A stretch of 64,000 bases of DNA, taken from contig NZ_KK366024.1 in the NCBI RefSeq assembly GCF_000686845.1, forward strand, positions 27,261-91,260, in the 5' to 3' direction. The notes under the pieces are model-generated. The model saw only the letters and a program-made list of their open reading frames with translations, was not told the DNA's origin and did no database searches. The DNA is from Paenibacillus sp. UNC451MF (GTDB taxonomy: Bacteria > Bacillota > Bacilli > Paenibacillales > NBRC-103111). This document shows positions 1-9,015 of this stretch, piece after piece. Made by a program: the position numbers and the translations under genes. How positions within the stretch are numbered: position 1 is the first letter of the stretch; the number at the start of each line of letters is the position of its first letter.

Positions 1-2
1 TT

Positions 3-79
3 GCGCCCTTAGCTCAGCTGGATAGAGCGTTTGACTACGAATCAAAAGGCCGGGAGTTCGAATCTCTCAGGGCGCGCCA
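3..79 (+). tRNA. tRNA-Arg (anticodon ACG)
   Basis: A full cloverleaf can be drawn. The 7-bp acceptor stem pairs 3-9 with 69-75 without mismatch, the discriminator base is G76, and CCA is encoded at 77-79. The anticodon loop sits in a TTTGA/TCAAA stem with ACG at 37-39, which reads CGN arginine codons after wobble modification. The T-arm carries the usual GTTCGAATC. It is followed by a bidirectional terminator. Confidence 0.97.
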
Positions 80-114
80 TTCTTTTGCAAATCAGTTGTC
101 GTTACATATATAAA

Positions 115-163
115 TAATAAAGAAACCTGTGAATCTTATTAAAGATCACAGGTTTCTTTATTA
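115..163. terminator. bidirectional terminator
   Basis: A perfect 18-bp stem (115-132 with 146-163) is A-rich on its left flank and T-rich on its right, so it can stop transcription from both the tRNA and the leftward small gene at 167-352. Confidence 0.85.
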
Positions 164-166
164 TAA

Positions 167-352
167 TTAGTATTCACTGGAATCAGCAGACTCTTCTTCA
201 TTTGCAGCAGAAGAGGTTGCGCCTTCACTCCCCGTATTGCTTTGCAGCAGAGAAGAAAGCTGTTCAACTTGCTGCTGTTGTTCTTCATTTTCCGCATTAG
301 ATTGTGCGGCATTGATAGCGTGTTGAACTGCATTTTTATTGTTTTCAGCCAT
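167..352 (-). CDS. small acidic, Gln/Ser-rich protein, unknown
   Basis: This is a 61-residue protein starting MAENNKNAVQ. The start at 352 is chosen because the complement carries GAGGAGGTGATCTCG directly before ATG, an excellent ribosome site; a start 14 codons further upstream has none. The sequence is hydrophilic, with an EEQQQQ run, a Ser/Asn/Ala-rich middle and an acidic tail ending SADSSEY. It has no signal peptide or membrane segment. The composition recalls small acid-soluble spore or coat-associated proteins, but no family signature is recognised, so this stays a hypothetical protein. It is transcribed in the same direction as the next small gene (439-618), 86 bp away. Confidence 0.7.
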   Translation of the reverse strand: MAENNKNAVQHAINAAQSNAENEEQQQQVEQLSSLLQSNTGSEGATSSAANEEESADSSEY

Positions 353-438
353 CGAGATCACCTCCTCATTATTAACAAAAATAGTATCCCCCATTTACGC
401 TTGTACATGCATGATATAAGTATATCTGATGTTAATAA

Positions 439-618
439 TTACTTCTTTTTACTGTCACTAATGTCTATCGTACCCTCTTCCAATCGAACAATACCATCGC
501 TTGTTCCTGCGGCGTAAACATCACTTAGCTGCTCCCGTGTTTCTTCTTGACCAGTTACAGCAGATGAGATTTGATCTAGTTGCTGCTTATTTTGCCGGTA
601 GGTGGACTTTGAAGCCAT
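439..618 (-). CDS. small hypothetical protein
   Basis: This is an uninterrupted 59-codon frame on the minus strand, beginning MASKSTYRQNKQQ and ending with a lysine tail (DISDSKKK). It is hydrophilic, probably helical in its first half and without membrane segments. The ribosome site is weak (AGAAGG about 15 bases before ATG). It ends 86 bp before the small acidic gene at 167-352, and the pair may form a unit. Its coding status rests on a balanced protein-like composition and its position in an otherwise gene-free stretch. No family is recognised. Confidence 0.5.
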   Translation of the reverse strand: MASKSTYRQNKQQLDQISSAVTGQEETREQLSDVYAAGTSDGIVRLEEGTIDISDSKKK

Positions 619-837
619 AGTTTCATAACCAACCCTTCTTATAGGAATTGAAGCATGTTTATATTAATATCTCTTATAAACGCTTATATATACTCAATTT
701 TTGATCAAGTAAAAAATTAAAAGATGATTGTCGAGAGATAAGGCAATTAAAAATGATAATTAAGAAGGAAAAGCTCATTATTTGAAGAACATAAGTATTA
801 CTGTCGAAAAAATAATTCGGATATGAGGTACATTGAC

Positions 838-3087
838 ATGTGCGAACAGCAGGAAGTTGAATATATAGCTGAGAACAGTAATTGGTTAGAGACGTCCTTG
901 CATATGAATGACGCATTATTCCGTATTGCTTTTGATTATGCTGCGACGGGAATGGCTTTAAATGATCTGAATGGAAAATGGCATAAGGTAAACAGAGCGT
1001 TATGTGGAATTACAGGCTATTCAGAGCATGAGCTTCTTTCGACAGACTATCAAAGCTTAACACACCCGGAAGATTTGGAATTACACTTGGAGTATACGAA
1101 GCGTCTGCTCTCTGGTGAGTGGGAGAGCTTTCAAATAGAAATGCGATTTATGCATAAGGCTAGAAATGTAATATGGGTTCTACTTCATGTATCGTTGGTC
1201 CGCAGCCCTGAGGGTGAGCCTATGTATACGATTGCACAAATACAGGACATTAGTTCACAAAAACAGTTGGAACAAAAATATCGTTCTCTAATTGAATATA
1301 ACCCAGCAGGCATTTTTTCATTGAATCTTGATGGTAAGATCGACGGAGTTAATCCGGCTATGGAAAAAATAATCGGTTACGAAGCTCATGAAATATTACA
1401 AACATCGTTCAAATCATTGATTGCAGAGGAAGAAGAGCATCTTCTTATTTTGCAAAACGGTTTGGAAAATGATCAATACAATCATGAAATCACGCTGACG
1501 CACAAGCTTGGACATCAGGTGTTTTTAGGCGCCAAGGATGTACCAATCATCGTAGATGGACGAATTGTCGGTTTCTACATCATTGCAAGGGATATAACGG
1601 AGCATAAGAAAACGAAGGAGTCACTTGTCTTGCTTCAACAGGACATGCAGGATGTTATAAGAAAGCAGCAAGGAATGACTTTTAAGTTCAAAAAGGTGGA
1701 TGGGAAGTTTATCCATACCTTATGTGACGGTGAGCTCATCTATCGTCTTGGCCACACACCGGAGCAAATCGTGGGCAGTGAATTGAAAGACTTCATTTCA
1801 TTGGAGATTGCTGAGAAGAAAGAAGAATATTATAAAAGGGCTTGGCAAGGAGAAGAAGATGTTTTATATGAAGGATTGCTGAACCAGATCACGTATTTGG
1901 CGTCTCTAAGGCCAATTAAGCGCGATGGACAAGTGGTAGAAGTCATTGCTTCCTGCATTGATATTACGGAACGTAAACGTGCCGAGGAGGATTTGCGGGC
2001 AACCAAGGAAATGCTGGAATCCCTTATTACGAATACGTCAGACGCTATAGACGTTATTGATCTACAAGGTCATGTATTGCAAATTAATGATGCTTTTGAA
2101 AGAATTTATGGTTGGAGCGGTGAAGAAATTATTGGTAAGCAGCTGCCGCTTATTCCCGATGAACAAAAAGATGAGCTTAAACAAATTGTAAATCAATTAT
2201 TATCAGGGGGAGAAATTACAGATTACGAAACGATTCGTTTGCATAAAGACGGAAGCGTATTGCAGGTTAGTTTGACGATATCACCGATCAAAAATGCGGA
2301 TGGAGAGACGATTGCGATTGCTGGAATTTCCAGAGATATCACGGAGCGCAAAAAAACAGAAGAATTGTTAAGAAAATCGGACAGGCTTGCTGTCGTTGGG
2401 CAGTTGGCTGCCGGTCTTGCCCATGAAATTAGAAATCCCCTCACTTCTTTAAAAGGATTTCTGCAATTGATGTATGAGAGAGGACCAAATCAGCAGCGAT
2501 ATTACGATATTATGAGCAGCGAGCTGAATCGGATCAATTTTATCGTAAGTGAATTTTTAATAATCGCCAAACCTCAAGTCATTGAATTCAATGTGAAATC
2601 GTTAAAGCAAATCATTCAAACGGTGATTCAGTTAATCGAGCCTGAGGCTACAATGAATAATGTGCAAATTTCACTGCAAATGCCAAAGAAGGATCCGATC
2701 ATGATATGCTGCTCCGAATTTCAAATCAAGCAAGTATTTATCAATTTGTTAAAAAATGCTATTGAAGCAATGCCCAACGGTGGGGAAATCAAAGTTGAAG
2801 TATATCAGGATCAGCAGGAGGTCAATATCCGAATTGCGGATAACGGCAATGGAATTCCTCAGGAACGTCTTGCATTTCTCGGAGAACCTTTCTATACGAC
2901 TAAAGAAAAAGGCACTGGACTTGGTCTCATGATGTGCTACAAAATTATTGAAACACATCAAGGGAAGATCCATATCCAAAGCCAGATTAACGCGGGTACA
3001 GAGGTTTATATGACGTTACCCAAATCGTTGGAGAGCTCGAATGAATACAGCATGTTGGCGATGGCGGATCAAAGTATTACTAGATAA
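838..3087 (+). CDS. cytoplasmic multi-PAS sensor histidine kinase
   Basis: About 749 residues. The start at 838 follows GAGGT at a good distance; an earlier in-frame ATG at 823 has no ribosome site. There are four PAS-type modules (about 25-125, 150-260, 275-385 and 395-510), each ending in the PAC-like I(R/T)DITE(H/R)KK pattern, then a HisKA domain with phospho-acceptor His near 529 in GLAHEIRNPLTSLKGF, and a HATPase domain with N-box (LLKNAIEAM), G1 (ADNGNGIP), F-box (FYTTKEKG) and G2 (GTGLGLMM). There are no membrane segments, so it should sense a cytoplasmic signal. This architecture is like the Bacillus sporulation kinases that feed the Spo0 phosphorelay. No response regulator is adjacent, which also fits a phosphorelay kinase. 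The ligand cannot be inferred. Confidence 0.9.
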   Translation: MCEQQEVEYIAENSNWLETSLHMNDALFRIAFDYAATGMALNDLNGKWHKVNRALCGITGYSEHELLSTDYQSLTHPEDLELHLEYTKRLLSGEWESFQIEMRFMHKARNVIWVLLHVSLVRSPEGEPMYTIAQIQDISSQKQLEQKYRSLIEYNPAGIFSLNLDGKIDGVNPAMEKIIGYEAHEILQTSFKSLIAEEEEHLLILQNGLENDQYNHEITLTHKLGHQVFLGAKDVPIIVDGRIVGFYIIARDITEHKKTKESLVLLQQDMQDVIRKQQGMTFKFKKVDGKFIHTLCDGELIYRLGHTPEQIVGSELKDFISLEIAEKKEEYYKRAWQGEEDVLYEGLLNQITYLASLRPIKRDGQVVEVIASCIDITERKRAEEDLRATKEMLESLITNTSDAIDVIDLQGHVLQINDAFERIYGWSGEEIIGKQLPLIPDEQKDELKQIVNQLLSGGEITDYETIRLHKDGSVLQVSLTISPIKNADGETIAIAGISRDITERKKTEELLRKSDRLAVVGQLAAGLAHEIRNPLTSLKGFLQLMYERGPNQQRYYDIMSSELNRINFIVSEFLIIAKPQVIEFNVKSLKQIIQTVIQLIEPEATMNNVQISLQMPKKDPIMICCSEFQIKQVFINLLKNAIEAMPNGGEIKVEVYQDQQEVNIRIADNGNGIPQERLAFLGEPFYTTKEKGTGLGLMMCYKIIETHQGKIHIQSQINAGTEVYMTLPKSLESSNEYSMLAMADQSITR

Positions 3088-3143
3088 GAATTTCAGTTCG
3101 TGTTATACCTATTAAGAGTTACTATGTAGAAGGAGGAATAAGA

Positions 3144-4073
3144 ATGAAATTTGCTGTACTAGGACAAAGCCCTATTCAAGTGTCACGTGTTACATTCGGT
3201 TGCTGGGAATTAGGAGGCGGCCCTTGGGAATTTACAAGTGATGAGAACAATATGAAGGCAGTCCAAGCTGCTTTTGATATGGGAATAACGACGTTTGATA
3301 CGGCAGAAGGATATGGCTCCGGTCATTCTGAGGAAATCGTTGGCAATGCGCTGCTAGGTAGAAGAGAACAATGTATCCTATCTACTAAAGTAGGCCGTGC
3401 TAATCTTGCACCCTCTGATGTTAGGCGTTCAGCTGAAGCTAGTCTGAAGAGACTGAAGACCGACTACATCGATATTTACTATATCCATTGGCCGAGCTTT
3501 GAAATTCCGGTTTCCGATACATTAGCCGAGTTTAACAAATTGAAGGATGAGGGCTTGATCCGAGCCATTGGAGTATCCAATTTTTCGCTGGAACAGCTGC
3601 AAGAAGCTTCTCAATATGCACAAATCGATGTACTGCAGCCTGAGTACAGCTTATTGCACAGATCGATAGAACAAGAGGTTGCGCCTTTCTGTAAGCAAAA
3701 CAACATTGCTATTATGAGCTACAGCTCGATAGCTAAAGGTATTTTAACAGGAGCCTTTCATTTGGGTGGAAAGAAATTGGACGAGAACGATTTCCGCAGT
3801 ACACGGCGGTTATTCTTGCCTGATCATTTGGAAAAAGAGGAAGAGCTCATCATGGTGCTCAAAAATATTGCTGACTCGAAAGGGAAAGCCATATCGCAAA
3901 TCGCTATAAGCTGGCTACTGCACCAGGAAGCATTAACGACAGCCATTGTCGGATCACAAAGCATTAAGCATATGAAAGAAAATATCGAAGCAGCGGACAT
4001 CGTATTAAACTCAGATGAGTTGTACAAGCTTGATTCCGTCAGCAAAAAGGTCATTGCTAGCATTGACGCATAG
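3144..4073 (+). CDS. aldo/keto reductase
   Basis: 309 residues, the normal length for the family, with an ideal ribosome site (GAAGGAGG) before ATG. It has the AKR TIM-barrel signatures: the FDTAEGYG segment supplies catalytic Asp and Tyr, STKVGR the catalytic Lys, and YYIHWPSF the His; GVSNFS and the C-terminal IVGSQS segment bind NADP(H). It would reduce carbonyl compounds in the cytoplasm; the substrate is unknown. It stands alone between the kinase and the PTS region, and no terminator is obvious after it. Confidence 0.92.
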   Translation: MKFAVLGQSPIQVSRVTFGCWELGGGPWEFTSDENNMKAVQAAFDMGITTFDTAEGYGSGHSEEIVGNALLGRREQCILSTKVGRANLAPSDVRRSAEASLKRLKTDYIDIYYIHWPSFEIPVSDTLAEFNKLKDEGLIRAIGVSNFSLEQLQEASQYAQIDVLQPEYSLLHRSIEQEVAPFCKQNNIAIMSYSSIAKGILTGAFHLGGKKLDENDFRSTRRLFLPDHLEKEEELIMVLKNIADSKGKAISQIAISWLLHQEALTTAIVGSQSIKHMKENIEAADIVLNSDELYKLDSVSKKVIASIDA

Positions 4074-4389
4074 CATTAGATGCGGAGCTCTTCCTAAATG
4101 TATCATTAACTTGCAACCTGTTTTTCTGCCAAAGCATAAACAGTGGTGCCCTAAAACAATGAAAGCCCTACCTCTCTTTCATCCTTGCGGCTCCGAAGAC
4201 CGCGCCAGTGTGAATCAGTAACACGACTACAAATTCTTAGGGTTAGTTGGAATTTGAGATGTTTAATCGGTGGGTGTACAACGAAAAACGAACTGGGGAA
4301 TTACGTTTTGAGGTTGCTTTGAAATGATACATTAGGAAATCTTAACACATTTCCTCTCCTAATGCAAGATAAATTAATGTGAATAAAGA
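4074..4389. other. non-coding gap, no feature identified
   Basis: About 316 bases follow the aldo/keto reductase with no believable gene on either strand. Two short hairpins can be drawn: TGAAAG...CTTTCA near 4160-4181 and GCGG...CCGC near 4187-4203. I compared the stretch by eye with GEMM, cobalamin, TPP and guanidine riboswitch cores and saw no match. Confidence 0.4.
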
Positions 4390-4417
4390 TTGACGATAAC
4401 AGTTCCTTTATTATAAG
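4390..4417 (+). promoter_or_regulatory. putative sigma-A promoter of the PTS operon
   Basis: TTGACG at 4390-4395 and TATAAG at 4412-4417 are separated by 16 bp. They lie just upstream of the antiterminator target and terminator that control the PTS genes, which is where the leader transcript should begin. Confidence 0.55.
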
Positions 4418-4436
4418 ATGAACGTAAGTGAATCGC

Positions 4437-4471
4437 TTGGCGTGTTACCTTGTTATAAGGGCATGAGCCGA
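4437..4471 (+). promoter_or_regulatory. GlcT-type ribonucleic antiterminator (RAT)
   Basis: The leader holds GTGTTAC (4442-4448) and GGCATGAG (4460-4467), which resemble the GlcT class of BglG-family RNA targets. Short stems can form (GGC 4439-4441 with GCC 4467-4469; CCTT 4448-4451 with AAGG 4457-4460) around the usual asymmetric internal loops. The 3' arm overlaps the first bases of the following terminator stem, so binding of the antiterminator protein would block the terminator. The protein-binding gene lies immediately downstream, which implies positive autoregulation. Confidence 0.75.
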
Positions 4472-4515
4472 GAAGAGATTTCTATTATTTAGAAATCTTT
4501 TCTTGGCTCTTTTTT
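4465..4515 (+). terminator. leader terminator controlled by antitermination
   Basis: A near-perfect 20-bp stem (4465-4484 with 4490-4509) is followed by six T. It sits between the promoter and the antiterminator gene and shares GAGCC with the RAT, so it acts as a conditional attenuator. Confidence 0.88.
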
Positions 4516-4565
4516 GTTTTATTGTATATATTATCCATATGGACAAAATAGGCGGTGATTCGTCA

Positions 4566-5423
4566 GTGAGACCAGAGAACAACCATCGCATTGAAAGAGT
4601 GATCGGCAATAATGTTATTTTGGTCAAGGAGCTCGGCACAGAAAGAGAGTATGTGCTGTTAGGGAAAGGAATCGGCTTCGGTACCAAAGCTTCCGGTTTC
4701 ATTGACGCTAAAGATCCTCGGATTGAAAAACGGTTTCGTCTAGACGATAGGGACCAATTGACCCAATATCATTCGTTCCTAGAAGATATCGATCCCGAAG
4801 TGATTGTAATTTCCGAGCAAATTATCGAGCAAATTCAGACCCAATTTCCAACACCTATTGACAATAAGGTTTATTTTGCTTTACCTAGTCATATTCAGTT
4901 TGCGATACACCGTCTTCGAAACGGTATGGATATCGTTAATCCGTTCTTATATGAAACGAAAATGTTTTTTCCAGTAGAGTACGACATTGCTAAAAGAGCG
5001 GCGGACCTTATCCGCAACAAATTTCAGGTGGATGTTCCCGAGGATGAAGTAGGCTTTCTAACTTACCATGTACATTCAGCTGTGACTAATGTTCCAGTGG
5101 GGCAGCTGGTCAAGTTCTCCAACTTAATTAATGAAATGGTAGAAACGATAGAGATGTATAAGTCGATACGAATTCCAAAGGAAAGTATGGATTATGTCAG
5201 GCTGGTTACTCATCTAAGGTTTTCCCTAGAACGCGTGACACAAAAGAAGGTTGTCAGCAACCCGTTTCTTAAACAAATGAAGAAGCAGTACAAAGAGGAG
5301 TACAGGCTGGCGCTAGAGCTGGCCGATGTAATGAAGCATCATCTGCAGACTGAAATTCCTGAAGATGAGGTAGGCTTTCTGGTCATGCACTTGTATCGGT
5401 TATTTCAAGTTTTCACATCATGA
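4566..5423 (+). CDS. glcT: BglG-family transcriptional antiterminator, GlcT-like
   Basis: 285 residues from a GTG start at 4566, preceded by AGGCGGTGA. An ATG nine codons earlier lacks a ribosome site and lies closer to the terminator. Residues 1-60 form the RNA-binding CAT domain (RIERVIGNNVILVKE). Two PRD domains follow (about 65-170 and 175-285), with candidate phospho-histidines in LPSHIQFAIHR, YHVHS, VTHLRFSLER and VMHLYRLF. In this family, phosphorylation of PRDs by PTS proteins switches RNA binding according to sugar supply. Its own leader carries a GlcT-type RAT, and the next two genes encode EIIA and EIICB of the glucose family, so it should activate all three. Gene name by family and context. 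Confidence 0.85.
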   Translation: MRPENNHRIERVIGNNVILVKELGTEREYVLLGKGIGFGTKASGFIDAKDPRIEKRFRLDDRDQLTQYHSFLEDIDPEVIVISEQIIEQIQTQFPTPIDNKVYFALPSHIQFAIHRLRNGMDIVNPFLYETKMFFPVEYDIAKRAADLIRNKFQVDVPEDEVGFLTYHVHSAVTNVPVGQLVKFSNLINEMVETIEMYKSIRIPKESMDYVRLVTHLRFSLERVTQKKVVSNPFLKQMKKQYKEEYRLALELADVMKHHLQTEIPEDEVGFLVMHLYRLFQVFTS

Positions 5424-5453
5424 GGTAGGTTCTAATCAACAAGGGGGATCCGC

Positions 5454-5957
5454 ATGTTTACTCACTGGCTTACCAACAAGACGAAGTATCAATCTCTAGA
5501 CATCAACTCACCATTAACCGGTCAATCGGTTCCTCTAGATCAAGTACCTGATAAGGCATTTGCAAGTAAACAGATGGGAGAGGGGGTAGCGATTAAGCCG
5601 ACCGATGGGGTACTTATAGCGCCGTTTGATGGTGTGGTGGTATACTTGATCCAATCGAAGCATGCCCTTATTTTGGAACACGAATCAGGGATTCAGCTGC
5701 TGATTCACATCGGGATTAATACGGTTGCTTTAAAAGGAGAAGGCTTCCATTCGCATATCGTGAGCGGTGAAATGGTCTCTGCGGGGCAGAAGTTAATTAC
5801 GTTCGATGTGGATTTCATCAGAGAAGCGGGATATGAGCCTATTACCCCCATTGTCATAGCTAATGGAGAATTGGCTCCTGACATTACGTGTTCTTATAAA
5901 TCCGTGCAGGCGGGAGAGCACGCCATTATGAGGGTAATATGGCAGACCTCTTTATGA
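5454..5957 (+). CDS. PTS EIIA component, glucose family
   Basis: 167 residues, the full length of a free-standing glucose-type EIIA, with ribosome site AAGGGGG before ATG. The beta-sandwich motifs are clear: SPLTGQSVPL near the start, AIKPTDGVLIAPFDGVV, and the active site region ILEHESGIQLLIHIGINTV, where the second His takes phosphate from HPr and the first assists. It hands the phosphate to EIIB. It lies 30 bp after the antiterminator gene and 45 bp before EIICB, so it most likely serves that permease, which lacks a fused IIA domain. Confidence 0.93.
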   Translation: MFTHWLTNKTKYQSLDINSPLTGQSVPLDQVPDKAFASKQMGEGVAIKPTDGVLIAPFDGVVVYLIQSKHALILEHESGIQLLIHIGINTVALKGEGFHSHIVSGEMVSAGQKLITFDVDFIREAGYEPITPIVIANGELAPDITCSYKSVQAGEHAIMRVIWQTSL

Positions 5958-6002
5958 GACAGGCTGCTTGCTTATGTGTTGAGGGAAAAGGGGGTGACTC
6001 GG

Positions 6003-7496
6003 ATGCTCGCTTCTTTGCAAAAAATCGGAAAAGCGCTCATGCTGCCTGTTGCAACACTTCCTGCGGCTGCTTTACTGCGTCGATTCGGGGCCATTGATTA
6101 CGTCAACGACTTTCATTTAGGGGAAAACATCGGTGGATTTCTCAATCAGTATGTTGCCCCTTTTTTGCAAGCTGGTGGCTTAGCCATCTTTGATTATTTG
6201 CCGCTGCTGTTTGCAGTAGGAATATCAATCGGACTGATTGGAGATGCCGCAGCTACATTAGCCGCTGTTATTGCTTACCAAGTATTAATTACCGTGCTCT
6301 CCAAAATGCCGGTGGCTTTTCCTGAGTACATCGGAAAAGATGTGAAATTGGATATGGGGGTCATCGGTGGTATTATCGCCGGGGTGATTTCATCTTATTT
6401 GTTTAAAAAATATCATACCATTAAGCTTCCTGAATGGCTTGGTTTTTTTGGGGGAAAACGGTTTGTACCTATTATTACTTCATTTGCCATGGTTCTTATA
6501 GGTATTGCTCTTGGGTTGATTTGGGGACCTGTACAGCATGGTTTGGATACGTTCGGGAGATGGCTTACGGATCTAGGGGGCGTAGGTGCTTTTATTTTTG
6601 GAACGGCCAATCGACTGTTGATTCCATTCGGGCTGCATCATGTGATTAATTCCATTGCTTGGTTTCAGATTGGAGACTACACGAGTGTTTCTGGTCAGGT
6701 TGTTCACGGGGATCTATACCGATTTTTCAATGGGGATCCATCGGCAGGACAGTTTATGACTGGATTTTTTCCCATTATGATGTTTGCGCTGCCGGCTGGT
6801 GCATTGGCGATCATTCACTGTGCGAAGCCTGAAAAAAGAAAGTTGATTTCTTCTGTATTTATCGGAACGGCGCTAGCTTCTTTTTTGACTGGGATTACGG
6901 AGCCACTTGAATTCGCTTTCATGTTCGTAGCACCTGGCCTTTATCTTATTCATGCCGTACTAACGGGGATATCCGGAGCTATTGTTGCCATGCTAGGTAT
7001 TAAGCTCGGTTTTGGATTTTCTGCAGGGTTAATTGACTATGTTCTAAACTATCCTTTAGCAACTCATCCGCTTTTGATCATCCCGATAGGATTATGTTTT
7101 AGTATAGTTTATTACGTGTTATTTCGAGTGCTGATACTGAAGTTTAATTTGAAAACCCCGGGTCGTGAAGAGGAAGAACAAGCCTCTGTCTTGACAGGCT
7201 ATGTATCACCTATTCAACGTACACGCGATAAAGCACAGCGGGTGTTGTCCGCAATTGGAGGGGCAGCCAACGTTGATGGAGTCGATGCCTGCATTACTCG
7301 TCTAAGGCTTGTAGTTATGGACGATAAGCTCGTAGATGACAAAGAGTTGAAAGGGCTTGGAGCGTCGGGTATCATGCGACTAGGTCAAGGTGCGGTTCAA
7401 ATTATATTCGGTACGCAATCCGATCAGTTGAAGGATGAAATCAAGAGGATTCTGGAATCTCAGAAATTAACGAAGTATACTTATCCTAATGATTAG
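6003..7496 (+). CDS. PTS EIICB, N-acetylglucosamine/glucose type
   Basis: About 497 residues. The start at 6003 follows AAGGGGGTGA. The N-terminal IIC domain (about 1-385) has about ten hydrophobic segments and the family's IPFGLHHVINS..WFQIGDY and TGITEPLEFAFMF motifs. Its wording is closer to NagE/NagP (N-acetylglucosamine) than to PtsG. The C-terminal IIB domain (about 410-490) has the phospho-cysteine in VDACITRLRL. It should import and phosphorylate an N-acetylhexosamine or glucose at the membrane using the EIIA encoded upstream. No nagA or nagB is nearby, so the sugar is inferred from sequence resemblance only. Confidence 0.88.
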   Translation: MLASLQKIGKALMLPVATLPAAALLRRFGAIDYVNDFHLGENIGGFLNQYVAPFLQAGGLAIFDYLPLLFAVGISIGLIGDAAATLAAVIAYQVLITVLSKMPVAFPEYIGKDVKLDMGVIGGIIAGVISSYLFKKYHTIKLPEWLGFFGGKRFVPIITSFAMVLIGIALGLIWGPVQHGLDTFGRWLTDLGGVGAFIFGTANRLLIPFGLHHVINSIAWFQIGDYTSVSGQVVHGDLYRFFNGDPSAGQFMTGFFPIMMFALPAGALAIIHCAKPEKRKLISSVFIGTALASFLTGITEPLEFAFMFVAPGLYLIHAVLTGISGAIVAMLGIKLGFGFSAGLIDYVLNYPLATHPLLIIPIGLCFSIVYYVLFRVLILKFNLKTPGREEEEQASVLTGYVSPIQRTRDKAQRVLSAIGGAANVDGVDACITRLRLVVMDDKLVDDKELKGLGASGIMRLGQGAVQIIFGTQSDQLKDEIKRILESQKLTKYTYPND

Positions 7497-7551
7497 AATA
7501 TCTCTATAAATGGGTAAAATACCATGGTGGATATAGGAGGTGCACTTCATT

Positions 7552-8940
7552 ATGAAATATAGAGTGGAACGAGATACGATGGGGGAAATTCAAGTCCCGA
7601 TCGACAAGCTATGGGGAGCGCAAACTCAACGAAGCAGTGAGAATTTCAAGATTGGTTCGGAGAGGATGCCTCTCAAGGTCATACAAGCTTTTGCCATATT
7701 GAAGAAAGCGGCAGCTCGTGTGAACCTTCAACTGGGCAAGCTGGATAAAGAAAAAGCGGATGCGATTGTCGCTGCGGCGGATGAAATATTGGAGGGCAAA
7801 TGGGATGACCATTTCCCACTTGTGGTATGGCAAACCGGTAGCGGAACACAATCCAACATGAATGTTAATGAAGTTATCGCTCATCGAGCCAATCAATTGC
7901 TGGAAGCGGCAGGAAATGCGAAAACGGTGCATCCAAATGATGATGTGAATAAGTCGCAAAGCTCGAACGATACATTCCCAACTGCATTGCATATAGCAGG
8001 TGTATTGGCTGTAGAGGAGCAATTAATTCCTGCTCTCAAGAAGCTAAAAGAAACACTGCATGGAAAAATGGAGGCATTTGCTGACATTATAAAAATTGGC
8101 CGCACTCATTTACAGGATGCAACCCCATTGACATTAGGGCAAGAAGTTAGCGGCTGGTGGGCTATGCTTGAGAAAACAGAACGAATGATATTAGAGAGCG
8201 TCCATACGATGAAGGAGCTGGCTATTGGAGGAACAGCGGTAGGGACGGGCTTAAACGCACATCCTCAGTTTGGAGAGAAAGTGGCTGAGGAAATAAGCAG
8301 GGAAACCGGCAAATCGTTCATAACAGCTGTAAATAAATTTCATGCTTTGACTAGCCACGATCAGGTAGTATTCGTTCATGGTGCCATGAAAGCATTGGCA
8401 GCTGACTTGATGAAAATAGCTAATGATGTGCGTTGGCTAGCTAGCGGTCCCCGCTGTGGAATTGGAGAAATCACTATACCTGAGAATGAACCCGGCAGCT
8501 CCATAATGCCTGGCAAGGTGAACCCTACGCAAAGTGAAGCGATGACCATGGTGGTATGTCAAGTAATGGGTAATGATGTGGTCATCGGATTCGCTGCAAG
8601 CCAGGGAAATTTCGAGCTGAATGTGTTCAAGCCGGTAATTATTCATAATTTCCTGCAATCCGTACAACTGTTAGCCGATACGATGGTCTCTTTCAATGAT
8701 CACTGCGCTGTCGGAATTGAACCGAACCGTGAAGTCATCGATAAATATTTGCGAGAGTCTCTCATGCTCGTAACTGCGTTAAATCCCCATATCGGCTATG
8801 AAAAGGCCGCACTTATCGCGAAGACTGCTCATCATGAGAAGTTGACCTTGAAAGAAGCTGCTGTCCGCAGCGGATTTTTAACTGCTGAGCAGTTCGATGA
8901 ATATGTTCGCCCGGAACAAATGGTAACTCCGAAAGCTTGA
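7552..8940 (+). CDS. fumC: class II fumarate hydratase
   Basis: 462 residues, the normal length, starting at ATG 7552 after AGGAGG. It interconverts fumarate and L-malate in the citric acid cycle as an iron-free homotetramer. The superfamily signatures are intact: [12 protein letters not shown] near the N-terminus, [10 protein letters not shown] in the middle and the mobile-loop signature [11 protein letters not shown]. The N-terminal DTMGEIQVP start is typical of FumC. It is 55 bp after the PTS genes but functionally unrelated to them, and is closed by a terminator shared with the convergent AraC gene. Confidence 0.96.
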   Translation: MKYRVERDTMGEIQVPIDKLWGAQTQRSSENFKIGSERMPLKVIQAFAILKKAAARVNLQLGKLDKEKADAIVAAADEILEGKWDDHFPLVVWQTGSGTQSNMNVNEVIAHRANQLLEAAGNAKTVHPNDDVNKSQSSNDTFPTALHIAGVLAVEEQLIPALKKLKETLHGKMEAFADIIKIGRTHLQDATPLTLGQEVSGWWAMLEKTERMILESVHTMKELAIGGTAVGTGLNAHPQFGEKVAEEISRETGKSFITAVNKFHALTSHDQVVFVHGAMKALAADLMKIANDVRWLASGPRCGIGEITIPENEPGSSIMPGKVNPTQSEAMTMVVCQVMGNDVVIGFAASQGNFELNVFKPVIIHNFLQSVQLLADTMVSFNDHCAVGIEPNREVIDKYLRESLMLVTALNPHIGYEKAALIAKTAHHEKLTLKEAAVRSGFLTAEQFDEYVRPEQMVTPKA

Positions 8941-8962
8941 GAATGGATTCACAAGCATAATG

Positions 8963-9007
8963 AACAGGCTGCTACCCAACATTACGTTGAATAGCAGCCT
9001 GTTTTTT
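8963..9007. terminator. bidirectional terminator, fumC / AraC gene
   Basis: An 18-bp stem with two mismatches (8963-8980 with 8986-9003) ends in a T run, between two convergent genes. Confidence 0.85.
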
Positions 9008-9015
9008 CCATGATG

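Noticed and set aside
4074-4389. Possible riboswitch in the gap after the aldo/keto reductase
   Set aside because: Only short hairpins are present and no core motif of the classes I compared is recognisable on either strand; no gene follows that would be its target except after a separate promoter.
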